Positions 55,349 through 64,000 of a stretch of 64,000 bases of DNA are shown here, piece by piece. The stretch lies in the NCBI GenBank assembly GCA_949126835.1, contig OX421497.1:30074742-30138741 (forward strand), given 5' to 3'. The first letter of the stretch is position 1. Each line of letters starts with the position of its first letter. The position numbers and the translations under genes were made by a program. The notes under the pieces are model-generated. The model worked only from the letters and a program-made list of their open reading frames with translations, did not search any database and was not told the origin of the DNA. The DNA comes from Anisus vortex. Taxonomy: Eukaryota; Mollusca; Gastropoda; Planorbidae.

Positions 55349-58300
55349 TTAGATTTTGTTGTACAGTTGTATGTCTTTAATATAGTTTATTATATGTTTT
55401 GGTTTAATTTTGCTGAAAAGTTCATGAAGAGTTCTACAGTAATAGAATTTACGTCGAATGTCATCAAATGTGTTACATTCCAACAAAATGTCAGACACTG
55501 TTAAGTTGGCATTGCAGAAAGCACACATTGGGGCCATTTCTTGTTTTAAGATAAACGAATGTGTTAGTTTCGTATGTCCTGTATGTAGTCTGCAGAGAAT
55601 AACTGCGTCCTTTCGAACAAGTTGGCCTGTATCATGCCAGGTTTTTGAATTTTCCAAATACTGCAGTTTATTGCATTCGGTTTTCAAGAAGTTATTCCAT
55701 GTTTGTCTTTCATGTTTAATTATTAAAGGTTTCAAGTCTCGATATGGTATTGGGATAATACTCTCTGATAACAACAGGGCGGCCTTAGCCTCTCTGTCAG
55801 CTTTTTCATTTCCATCTATCCCTGCATGACCAGGAACCCAACAGAAAACGACACGTTTGCCTCTTTCATATATTGATTGGTATTTTGTCAAAATGTCCAA
55901 GGCAGATATATTCCTGGTATTACAGTTTCCCATAGCAGTAAGACAAGATAACGAATCGGATAAAATAACAAAATTTTGGTTTTCTGATTCCTCTGCAATG
56001 TCTAATGCCAGGCATATTGCTAAAGCCTCTGCAGTATTTATTGAGATACTGGAATTATATTTTCTTTTTTTACTTGTATTTGAGGTAAGAGCAACCGAAG
56101 ATGTCGCTGTATCATTTTTCGATCCGTCTGTGTATATTTGTACATAATTTGGGTATTTTTGTAGCACTTCTTGGAACATATCCATGCAAGGATCCTTTTT
56201 ATTTCTATGGTTTAATTCTAAGTTTATAGGCGGGATTTCAAAAAGCCATGGTGGAGTTTTTGGTATATAATATCTTTTTATAAATCTAAATTCAATTTTA
56301 GTTTCGATCATTTCTTTTTCAATTCTAAGTCCAAAAGTTGGTATATATTTTGAGTTTTCAGTAAAGCTGTTTTTTTCTTGTGGGTGAAAAACACATAAAT
56401 ACGCTGGATTATTCGGTAAGGATTTTAGTTTTAGTGCATATTGTAATGATAGCTTGAGTCTTCTATTTTGTAGTGGTGATTCATTTGCTTCTATTTGCAA
56501 ACTGGTACATGGAGTAGTTCTAAATGCTCCTAGACATAGACGTAGACATTGATTTTGTACAGGATCAAGCATTTTTAGATATGATGTTCTTGCTGATCCG
56601 TATACTAAACATCCATAATCTAATTTTGATCGAATGTGTGATCTATATATTTTCAGTAGACTTTTTTTCTCTCCTCCCCAATCTGTATTTGCTAAAGTTT
56701 TCAGTAGATTTGTGGATTTTTGACACTTGGATTTTAGTTCCTTTATATGTAGCAGGAAATTTAATTTACTATTAAATGTTACTCCGAGAAATTTGACGAT
56801 AGTAGTTACAGGAATCTGTTTTTTATAAAGGTATAGTTCAGGGTCGGGGTGTTTTTTGTGCATCTGACAGAAATGCACTATTTTTGTTTTTTGAGCGGAA
56901 AATTTAAATCCATTCTTTTTGGTCCATTCTTGAATTTTATTGATTTGAAGTTGTAGATGATTCTGTATTTCTATCATACAATTAGCTCTATAATAGATCA
57001 CAAAGTCATCGACGTATAGAAAACATTTTGTATTCTGTAATAAGCATTCAGTGATATTGTTTATTTTTATATTAAATAGTGTAGGCGACAATACGCTTCC
57101 TTGAGGGACACCTTCTTCTTGAATAAATGTATCTGATAAATAATTTCCAATATTTACTTGGAATGTTCGGTTGCTTAGAAAGTTTGATATAAATTTGGGT
57201 AAATTTCCTCTTAAACCTAAGGAATATAGATCTTTTAAAATTCCATATTTCCATGTAGTGTCAAACGCCTTTTCTAAATCGAAAAAAACAGCTATCACAT
57301 GTTCTTTCCTAACAAAAGCTTCTCTAATAAATGTTTCTAATCTAATGAGATGATCTGTTGTTGAATGATTTATTCTAAATCCACATTGAGTCTTTGATAT
57401 TAAGTTATTACTTTCCAGAAAATATATTAAGCGTTTATTTACAATTTTTTCCATAATTTTACAGAAACAATTTGTGAGGGCTATTGGTCTGTAACTTATT
57501 GGATCTGTGTGATCTTTTTTCTCTTTAGGTATTGGAATGGTAATTGCTTTGCTCCATTCCGTAAGAAATATTTTGTTGCCAAAGATCATTAACAATTTTT
57601 AATAGAGTTTTCAGTGTTAACGTTGGTAGCTGTCTTATAATCTCATTATGAATTGTATCTGGGCCTGGTGCAGTATTTTTGGTTTCTTTAATACATTGCG
57701 TAAGCTCATTTATTGATATTGGGGAGTTGTAGTATTCAAATATATTTGTTTCAAAATTTATAGCTTCTTTTTCTAATTCTCTTTTTATTTTTTTAAAGGA
57801 GTCTGTATAATTTTCAGACGATGAATTTTTTGAAAAGGTCTTTCCAATTTCATTTGCAATATCTTGTGTAGTTTCTGCATAAGTGCCATCAGCCAGTTTG
57901 ATTTGTTTAATTTGACTTTTTTTTGTATTTCCTTTAATTTTTCGAATCATTTTCCAAATATTAGTTATGGGTGTGTTTGAATTTATTTTGTTAATATAAT
58001 TTTGCCATGCAAGCCGTTTCTGTTCTCTGATTACTTGTCGGGTTTTTGCTCGTTCAATTTTAAAGGCTTTCAAGTTTTCTGGAGATGGGTTGGTCTTGAA
58101 AATTCTATGCTGTTTATTTCTAGTTTTAATACTATCTTTACAAATGTTTGTGAACCATGGTCTATTTTTTATTATTTTATATGTTGTTTTAGGTATAGTC
58201 CGTTCACAAATTTGATATAATGATTTTAAAAATGTTGAATACTGTTCTTGAGCATTAGAATGTATATTTATTTGACAGAGTATTCTGTCGCATTCTAATT

Positions 58301-59024
58301 TGAATGTATTCCAATCTGCTCTTTTAAAGTTCCAAGTTAATGGTTGTTGAGTTGGTATTTTGGAGTTGGTAGTAAGCAGAATAGGCTGATGATCTGAACC
58401 ATAATTATTTTCTAAAACACTCCAGGTAAAGTCCGTAAATAGAGTTGAATCTGCCATTGTTAAATCGAGATAAGATGGAGATAAATACGTAGAACTATAA
58501 AAAGTCGGAGTACCATCATTAAAAATGCATATATTTCTTTCCTCTAGTAATCTTTCAATTAATTTTCCTCTTTGGTTTGTATTATGATTTCCCCATATAG
58601 GGTTATGGGCATTAAAGTCTCCCATAAGTATAATTGGAGGTGGGAGTTGTTTAATTAGATCATCTAGTTGAGAATATAGTATTGTATGATCTGGTGGAAT
58701 ATAAATTGAGCATATGGTTAATGGTTTTGTTAATGTAAATCTTACTGCCACAGCTTGAATGCAGGTATTTATTTTGATCCTCCTATGTAAAATATTGGAT
58801 GCTATAAATATGGAAGTACCTCCGCATGCAATTTTTTTAGAATGAATTTGGTGATAAGCGGTATAGCCACGCAATTCAAATGATTCTGTGTTAAATTTTA
58901 TTTCCTGTAGACAAATTACTATAGGATTTGTCTCAGTTATAATAAGTTGTAGTTCTGGAATATTGTATTTTAGTCCTCTACAGTTCCATTGTAAAATATT
59001 CTTATATTCTGAATTCATATCCAA
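55349..59024 (-). pseudogene. ORF2 (endonuclease-RT-RNase H) of the I/Nimb-type element, one frameshift
   Basis: ATG 59024 opens the endonuclease (LQWNCRGLKYN, CLQEIKF, MGDFNAHNPIWG, YGSDHQPILL), followed by the RT entry TKNTAPGPDTIHNEIIRQL. The frame breaks between about 57559 and 57580 and continues in another frame: YRPIALTNCFCKIMEK, FFDLEKAFDTTWKYG, EGVPQGSVLSPTLFNIKIN, the catalytic YVDD (CFLYVDDFVIYY), and RNase H (QIYTDGSKND, ILSDSLSCL, WVPGHAGIDGNEKAD). The end is Cys-rich (MAPMCAFCNANLTVSDILLE). All catalytic residues are present, so one indel is the only visible lesion in about 1,220 codons. Confidence 0.92.
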
Positions 59025-59107
59025 GAGTGTATATTTGTAATATTAATTTCTTTCTTTCCTTATTTTTTTTTATTTGGTTTTTGAAGGGTTTTTATTATAA
59101 TTTTACA

Positions 59108-60427
59108 TTAAGCTTGATGTGGAGACTTGTTTGTTTTCCGATTACTGTTTTTTGAAATTGTGTCATTTTCTATTTCATTTTCTTCTATAATTTCCATGTC
59201 GTTCTCCCGTGTACTACTATCCGTTTCTTGTTGTGTCCTAGTTTCTGAATTTAAAGGTTGAGACATTGTTTCTTTTTGTATTTTTAAATCAGTTATTGAA
59301 TCATCCTTTTCACATGCCTGTCCCAAAATGTTCATAGTTTTATTTCCTTTAGATTTTAAGTCCTTACCCTGATTTATTTCTTTCATGTTTTTTTTCATAT
59401 AATTCTTATTTGATATGTTCTCTGGGTTAACTTTTCCTGGAAGCATTTCTTCTATATTTGATTGTGTTGAGTTTTCTTTAGTGCATATTATTTCATTTAT
59501 TTCCCATTTTTTGAATGTTCCATCTTGGTCTTTGTAGTACAATTCTGGTAAAGTGGGTGTCTGGGTTTCAGCGTGTTTGACTTTCTTTATGTCTGTTTTA
59601 AGAGCTCCAGCATAATTCTTTTCACTTATTAAAGATTTTTGTGTTAGAATAAATTTCTTTGCATCTTGATAAGTTATATTTTTTTGAGCTTTTAATTTTT
59701 GTATATCCTTTTCTTCAATCCATCTTGGACACGTTTTTGAGAATGATAGATGTTTTCCTTCACAATTTACACATTTCATTTCTGCACTGCATGTTTCCAA
59801 GCTGTGTCCTTCATTTCCACAACGTGGACAGACAGCATTTCTTTTGCAGTGTTTTTTCAAGTGACCTAATTTTTGACAGTTAAAACATCTCATAGGGTTT
59901 GGTATGTAGTCTTCAATTTTGATGTTTAAGAAACCTGCTCTAATTTCCTTTGGAGGAGTTGGTTTATTAAAAGTTAAAATTATTGTGTTAGTTGCAATTT
60001 CTTTTTTATCTCTTTTTATTTTTATTCTATAAGCTGAGATAACTCCTTGATTTTTTAGTTCTTGTGTTAATTCATCTTCCGTACAGCATTCCAACTCTTT
60101 TGATTTTATAACTCCCTTTGAGCTGTTTAGGAAGGCATGGGCTTTTGTTTCTATGGCTATTCCTGCCATACTAGTTGTTCTTAATAAATTGGTTGAGTGC
60201 GCTTTTTTTTCGCATTCCACCAGAATCTGTCCAGATCGTAATTTCTTTACAGATTTAGGTGCTCCTGCCATCCCAGTTATGGCTTTTTCTATCACAAAGG
60301 GTGATAATTTAGTTAGTGGTTTTTCTGTTTCTTTAGATGAAATTGTAATAAATCTTGGCCATATTTCTGTATTTTCATAGTTTTTTTAATCTTCACCTCT
60401 TTTTCGTTTTGTCTCTCTGCCTTCCAT
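59108..60427 (-). pseudogene. ORF1 (Gag-like, zinc knuckles) of the I/Nimb-type element
   Basis: The likely start is ATG at 60427 (MEGRETKRKRGED). TAA at 60386-60388 follows 13 codons later, then the frame runs open to 59108; the first later Met is at 60295. About 435 residues. An N-terminal RNA-binding-like part (WPRFITISS ... ITGMAGAPKSVKKL) precedes three zinc knuckles (CFNCQKLGHLKKHC, CPRCGNEGHSLETC, CVNCEGKHLSFSKTC). The Lys/Glu/Asn-rich C-terminus is low complexity. The stop next to a run of A could be a small indel or substitution. Confidence 0.85.
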
Positions 60428-60796
60428 GTTTTCAAGAGTTTGGGTTTGTATATACCCGCGGCTCCAGCCGCTTTTCAACGTTTTAGTAGCTAGTTTTAGT
60501 TTGTTTACTGTTTCGTTATATTTACAAAAAAATTAATAATAATTAAAATCACAAAAAAATACTTCCTAATAAGTTTCAAACTTTAAATAAGTACGTATTT
60601 TCAATAAAAATCTCAAGGACGTAAACATTGAGGTCATAACATCACCGCCATCTTGGTGCGAATCCTATCATACATATAACATGCGTACTTCCCTTTCATA
60701 TCATGGTCCAATCTCGTACATAATAATAACATGCACACCATTCTTATTCCTCATCTAACAACATGAGTACTTTCTATAATATCTATAACAGTGACA

Positions 60797-61233
60797 CCAT
60801 CCACCCACATTTTAAAAATTTTATAATATAATTTTTTTTTATAATATTTATAGTAAACTAACTAATTATAATCTATCCTTACTATAACTAACTAACTATA
60901 ACTATATATATATAACTAACATCAATATCATTTCTAATCTAGTACATAATAATAACATAATCATAATGTAATATCTCATGCATACTTTCATCCCAAACTA
61001 CAACTGTCTTACTTCATCTCAAACTTTATTATCCTTTCACTCATAACAGTCAAACTCTAGCTTCTTTGTTTCTGGAAAAACAAAAAAAACATATTGTTAA
61101 ACATCATCAAAAGAATCTAATTAAACAATTTCAAGCAATGTTTGCAACATAAACACTTCTATCTTTTTACATACACATTCCTCTCTATAGCTCTATAGCT
61201 CTCTTTTTAAAAAAAATTATCTTTTAGTAAGTT
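60797..61233. other. 3' untranslated region of Gypsy copy 2
   Basis: AT-rich, no ORF. In sense it ends in the purine-rich GTGGGTGGATGG next to the LTR. Confidence 0.6.
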
Positions 61234-61751
61234 CTAAACAGTAAACCTCGATAAAACATCAGGTATCTTATTATTTACCCCCTTTATCGATTTTATATCA
61301 AATTGATAATCCTGTAACGCTAATGCCCATCTGGTCACTCTGCCATTTTTGACCTTCTCACTGTTAAATTAATTAATATTAATAAAGGTTTATGACCAAT
61401 CGACACTGTGAATTTCTTGCCTAACAAATATTTTTGTAACCTAGTTATAGCCCAATCGAGACTCAAACATTTTAATTATATTACTGAATAATTATCCTCA
61501 GCCTTATTCAATTTTCTACTAAGATATAATATAGGCTTATTAATTCCTTGATCATATTGCATCAAACAAGCCCCTAAGCCTTTTCTTGAGGCGTCAGTAG
61601 CTAACGTAAGCTCTTTTCTGATATCTATGGGCACTAGAATAGGTGTAGACTGAAATATAGCCTTTATGTTTGCCAACGCTTCTTCACATTCTTTATTCCA
61701 TTCAATTTTGTTAGGACTATTCTTTTTTGTTAATTGTACTAACGTTTCCAC
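61234..61751 (-). pseudogene. RNase H of Gypsy copy 2
   Basis: Minus strand. It has IEWNKECEEALANIKAIF, LATDASRKGLGACLMQYD and ILYLSRKLNKAEDNYSVI. After in-frame stops near 61470 it continues in decayed form (YLLGKKF, then LALQDYQFDIKSIKG) to DVLSRF and TAG at 61234-61236. Confidence 0.85.
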
Positions 61752-62914
61752 AATGTTTGAAAACCTTGGAATAAATTGTCTATAAAGCTACATAATCCTA
61801 TTGTCGATCTTACATTCTTCTTTGTTATAGGTACACTTATATCTAATATTTTCTTTGCTAACTCTTGTGTCGGCTTTATTTCATTGTTCCCTATATTATA
61901 CCCCAAAAAATCTAATCTGGTATATCCTATCTTTATTTTCTCTGGCGATACTGTTATATTATACTGTCTCAATATTTTCAATAATCTTTCTAATGTCTCC
62001 ACATGACTGTTCCAATCCTGAGTAAATATACAAATGTCATCTACATAATGTTTTATACCCTCTGTTTTCGGTAAGATTACATTCATCATTCTCACAAATG
62101 TGGCGGTACTATTTACAAGTCCGAACGGCATATTATTCCATTCATATAACCCCCCAGGTGCACTAAATGCTGTATATTTTTTAGACTCTTCCTCCATCTT
62201 TATTTGATAGAAACCTCTAGTGCAATCTAAATGCGAAAATATGTTCGCGGAAGATATCTCTTTTATCAAATCCTCTGGATTTGGTAATGGCTCTCTATCT
62301 ACCACTGTAATTTCAATAAGTTTCCTAAAATCACAACATAATCTTATTTTCCCGTTTTTCTTTTTTACTATTACTATGGGAGATACATAAGATGACTTCG
62401 ATGATCTTATCAACCCACTATCCAAAAGTAGCTTTTTTTCTTTCTCTACATCTTCTACAAAACTGTATGGTATAGGATACGTTTTTTTTTTAATTATTTC
62501 AGTTGAATTTAATTTTATTTCATGTTCTATAACATTCGTCTGACCAGGTTTATTCGATATCACATCTCTAAATGATTCCAATAAAACTCCTATTTTCCTT
62601 TTATATTCACTAGGTACTTCTCTATTCACATCTATATCTTTTATTGCATCCTTGTCATCTAAACATGGAGTGTGTATAATTATCTGCTCCTTATCATCTT
62701 CAGATGTAATGCTATTTATTGCTGGTTCACTAATTTCTTCTATAATTGTCTCTAACTGTTTAGGTATTTCTGTTACTTCTCTTAGTAAATCAATTTGGAA
62801 AAATTTTTCCCTACCTTTTACATTTATACTATAGTCCACATCACTAATTACATTACTTACTACATATGGTCCTTGCCATGTTTTAGACTTATTTCCCTTG
62901 GGTAAATAAATCAT
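61739..62914 (-). CDS. integrase C-terminus plus reverse transcriptase of Gypsy copy 2, one open frame
   Basis: 391 codons without a stop. Residues 1-50 are the GPY-type end of integrase (SKTWQGPYVVSNVISDVDYS). A linker of about 80 residues follows, then the Gypsy RT lead-in (NKPGQTNVIEHEIKL), VSPIVIVKKKNGKIRLCCDF, HLDCTRGFYQIKMEEESKKY, MPFGLVNSTATFVRMM, the catalytic YVDD (HYVDDICIFTQDW), and LDFLGYNIGNNEIKPT. Because integrase and RT share one polypeptide frame, the order cannot be an artefact of joining two elements. The frame breaks near 61750, where RNase H follows in another frame. Confidence 0.92.
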   Translation of the reverse strand: MIYLPKGNKSKTWQGPYVVSNVISDVDYSINVKGREKFFQIDLLREVTEIPKQLETIIEEISEPAINSITSEDDKEQIIIHTPCLDDKDAIKDIDVNREVPSEYKRKIGVLLESFRDVISNKPGQTNVIEHEIKLNSTEIIKKKTYPIPYSFVEDVEKEKKLLLDSGLIRSSKSSYVSPIVIVKKKNGKIRLCCDFRKLIEITVVDREPLPNPEDLIKEISSANIFSHLDCTRGFYQIKMEEESKKYTAFSAPGGLYEWNNMPFGLVNSTATFVRMMNVILPKTEGIKHYVDDICIFTQDWNSHVETLERLLKILRQYNITVSPEKIKIGYTRLDFLGYNIGNNEIKPTQELAKKILDISVPITKKNVRSTIGLCSFIDNLFQGFQTLWKR

Positions 62915-62954
62915 TACTTTATCCCCTTTTCCCAGTTTTCTTAAAAATCTATAC

Positions 62955-64000
62955 CTATTTTTTTATGTTTCTATGCCTATCACGATTCTGTTTTAAAAAA
63001 TCCTTAGCTTGTTGCACTGCATATATAATATCTTCCCTAGTTTTTACTACAACGTCATATGCAGTTATACTTTCCTCTTTTTCCTTCATTATTTCCTTTT
63101 TTAAAATGTCTATCGGCCCTCTAGGATTAGCACCGAATATTAATTCAAATGGGCTAAAATGTGTAGACATGCTCAGTTTCATTATAACTATAGATCACCA
63201 TTGGTAGATATCTGTCCCATTGACTTTTGTTATCTTCAACCACTTTTTTTAACATTACTTTTATGGTCTGATTAGCCCTTTCTACCGCACCATTTGACTG
63301 TGGATGGTACCTAGCTGAAAATATCTGTGTAATTTGTAGCATTCTCGCAAAAGTCGCTGTCAATTGAGATCGAACTTGTGCTCAATTATCTGATAAAATA
63401 ATTCCTGGGAATCCAAATTTAGTAAATACCCCCAACAGCGCATGACACACTGACTCAGCTGTTATTTCCTTTAAAGGAATTGCCTCTATCCATCTAGAAC
63501 AAAAATCTTCAAATGGTCAACACATACCTATGTTTTCTACTTGATACTGTGTTTAACGGACCTATTATATCAACAGCGACCTTTTGAAAAGGTCTTAACG
63601 CTAACTCCATAGGCTGTAAAGCTGCCTTATGCTTTGCTCCTATATTATTGTATTTCTGACAAATCATGCACCCCTTGATATATTCCTTCACTTCTTTTCT
63701 CATTCTAGGCCAATAAAAATGTTTACATATTATTTTATACGTTTTGTTCAACCCCATATGAGCCACTAATGGTATAGTATGAGCCGCTAATGGTATAGTA
63801 TGAGCCGCTAATGGTATAGTATGAGCCGCTAATGGTATAGTATGAGCCGCTAATGGTATAGTATGAGCCGCTAATGGTATAGTATGAGCCGCTAATGGTA
63901 TAGTATGAGCCGCTAATGGTATAGTATGAGCCGCTAATGGTATAGTATGAGCCGCTTTTAAAACTAGCTCTCTTAATTTGCTAGGAATTACTATTTGATA
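62955..64000 (-). pseudogene. integrase zinc finger and core of Gypsy copy 2
   Basis: Minus strand, open from the window edge: QIVIPSKLRELVLK, then an in-frame 7-residue repeat, then the HHCC finger (HMGLNKTYKIICKHFYWP ... CMICQKYN). The core follows in pieces: KVAVDIIGPLN, a broken stretch with a TGA near 63380, YHPQSNGAVERANQTIKVM, and FSPFELIFGANPRGPID. Two or more frameshifts plus stops make it inactive. Confidence 0.87.
63758..63946 (-). repeat. 21-bp tandem repeat inside integrase coding sequence
   Basis: Nine exact-period copies of ATGAGCCGCTAATGGTATAG plus T, nearly identical; the leftmost has one change. On the coding strand each reads A-A-H-T-I-P-L, so the array adds 63 in-frame residues just before the zinc-finger His pair. 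The near-identity implies a very recent expansion. Confidence 0.95.

Larger units (their letters stand above)
55234..60665 (-). mobile_element. full-length I/Nimb-type non-LTR retrotransposon
   Basis: 5,432 bp on the minus strand, with the 12-bp duplication TATCATACATAT at 55222-55233 and 60666-60677. It has a 5' UTR of about 240 bp, ORF1 (zinc-knuckle Gag), and ORF2 (APE endonuclease, RT, RNase H). It ends in an (ATTCA)n-type 3' tail. The presence of RNase H and the ORF1 type place it in the I group; Nimbus of Biomphalaria is the nearest described kind by structure. Only two small lesions are visible: a stop early in ORF1 and one frameshift in ORF2. Confidence 0.9.
54991..60796 (-). repeat. 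3' LTR of Gypsy copy 2, split by an I/Nimb-type element
   Basis: The plus strand starts TGTCAC (54991) and ends GTGACA (60791-60796), a perfect 6-bp inverted terminus with TG...CA. Removing the insertion at 55234-60665 and one 12-bp duplication leaves about 362 bp. Directly inside is the minus-strand purine tract GTGGGTGGATGG (60797-60808). The flank at 54986-54990 is GTTAT. The matching 5' LTR lies beyond the window. Confidence 0.75.
60797..64000 (-). mobile_element. Gmr1-type Ty3/Gypsy LTR retrotransposon (copy 2), partial
   Basis: Minus-strand body of a second Gypsy element, entering from the right edge. Order in sense: integrase zinc finger, integrase core, integrase C-terminus fused in one frame to RT, RNase H, then a non-coding stretch (60797-61233), purine tract and 3' LTR. 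Protein sequence is clearly diverged from copy 1, so this is a different lineage with the same order. Gag and protease are outside the window. Confidence 0.88.

Noticed and set aside
55458..56147. plus-strand ORFs across the I/Nimb-type element
   Set aside because: Antisense shadows of the ORF2 RT and RNase H region.

Overview
The window is animal nuclear DNA, AT-rich and intron-rich, and best fits a heterobranch gastropod. The reasons are a GRL101/relaxin-receptor-like leucine-rich-repeat GPCR (first described from the pond snail Lymnaea), an I/Nimb-type non-LTR element of the kind known from Biomphalaria, and many other molluscan-style repeats. The organism call is inference. No rRNA, CRISPR or bacterial-type gene was seen.

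The only host gene I can support is on the + strand and scattered over about 29 kb. Five 72-nt leucine-rich-repeat exons (24825-24896, 36584-36655, 36778-36849, 38470-38541, 40096-40167) splice in one phase into a large seven-transmembrane exon (45881-46722), a TM7 exon (50720-50853) and a likely C-tail exon (54022-54114). The 5' part lies upstream or is unrecognised. An in-frame TAA sits in the third intracellular loop (46617-46619).

Nearly everything else is mobile or repetitive DNA, much of it nested. 1.26-15.7 kb: a 43-bp satellite is split by an L2-like retrotransposon (1734-13320, minus) and a CR1-like retrotransposon (13527-15467, minus). The L2-like element is itself split by a Ty3/Gypsy element (2253-10468) with 0.5-kb LTRs and a GTTAT target duplication. 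15.7-21.8 kb: unassigned sequence with a MITE, a Helitron-like copy and a tRNA-like SINE. 21.8-24.6 kb: a hAT-like transposon with terminal inverted repeats and an 8-bp target duplication. 25.3-30.5 kb: a 26-bp satellite split by an RTE-like element. 32.3-36.4 kb and 48.9-50.5 kb: Helitron-like elements with a 51-bp coding-length tandem repeat; the first holds two further insertions. 41.5-45.6 kb: L2 fragment, non-autonomous hAT element and an old CR1/L2 fragment, all in one GPCR intron. 55.0-64.0 kb: a second Gypsy element (minus), whose 3' LTR is split by a full-length I/Nimb-type element (55234-60665, 12-bp target duplication).

The most interesting system is the pair of Ty3/Gypsy elements. 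Both have integrase upstream of reverse transcriptase, the Copia-like order that defines Gmr1-type elements. The first also has a SCAN-like Gag region, and what looks like a second Gag capsid-like domain between protease and integrase.
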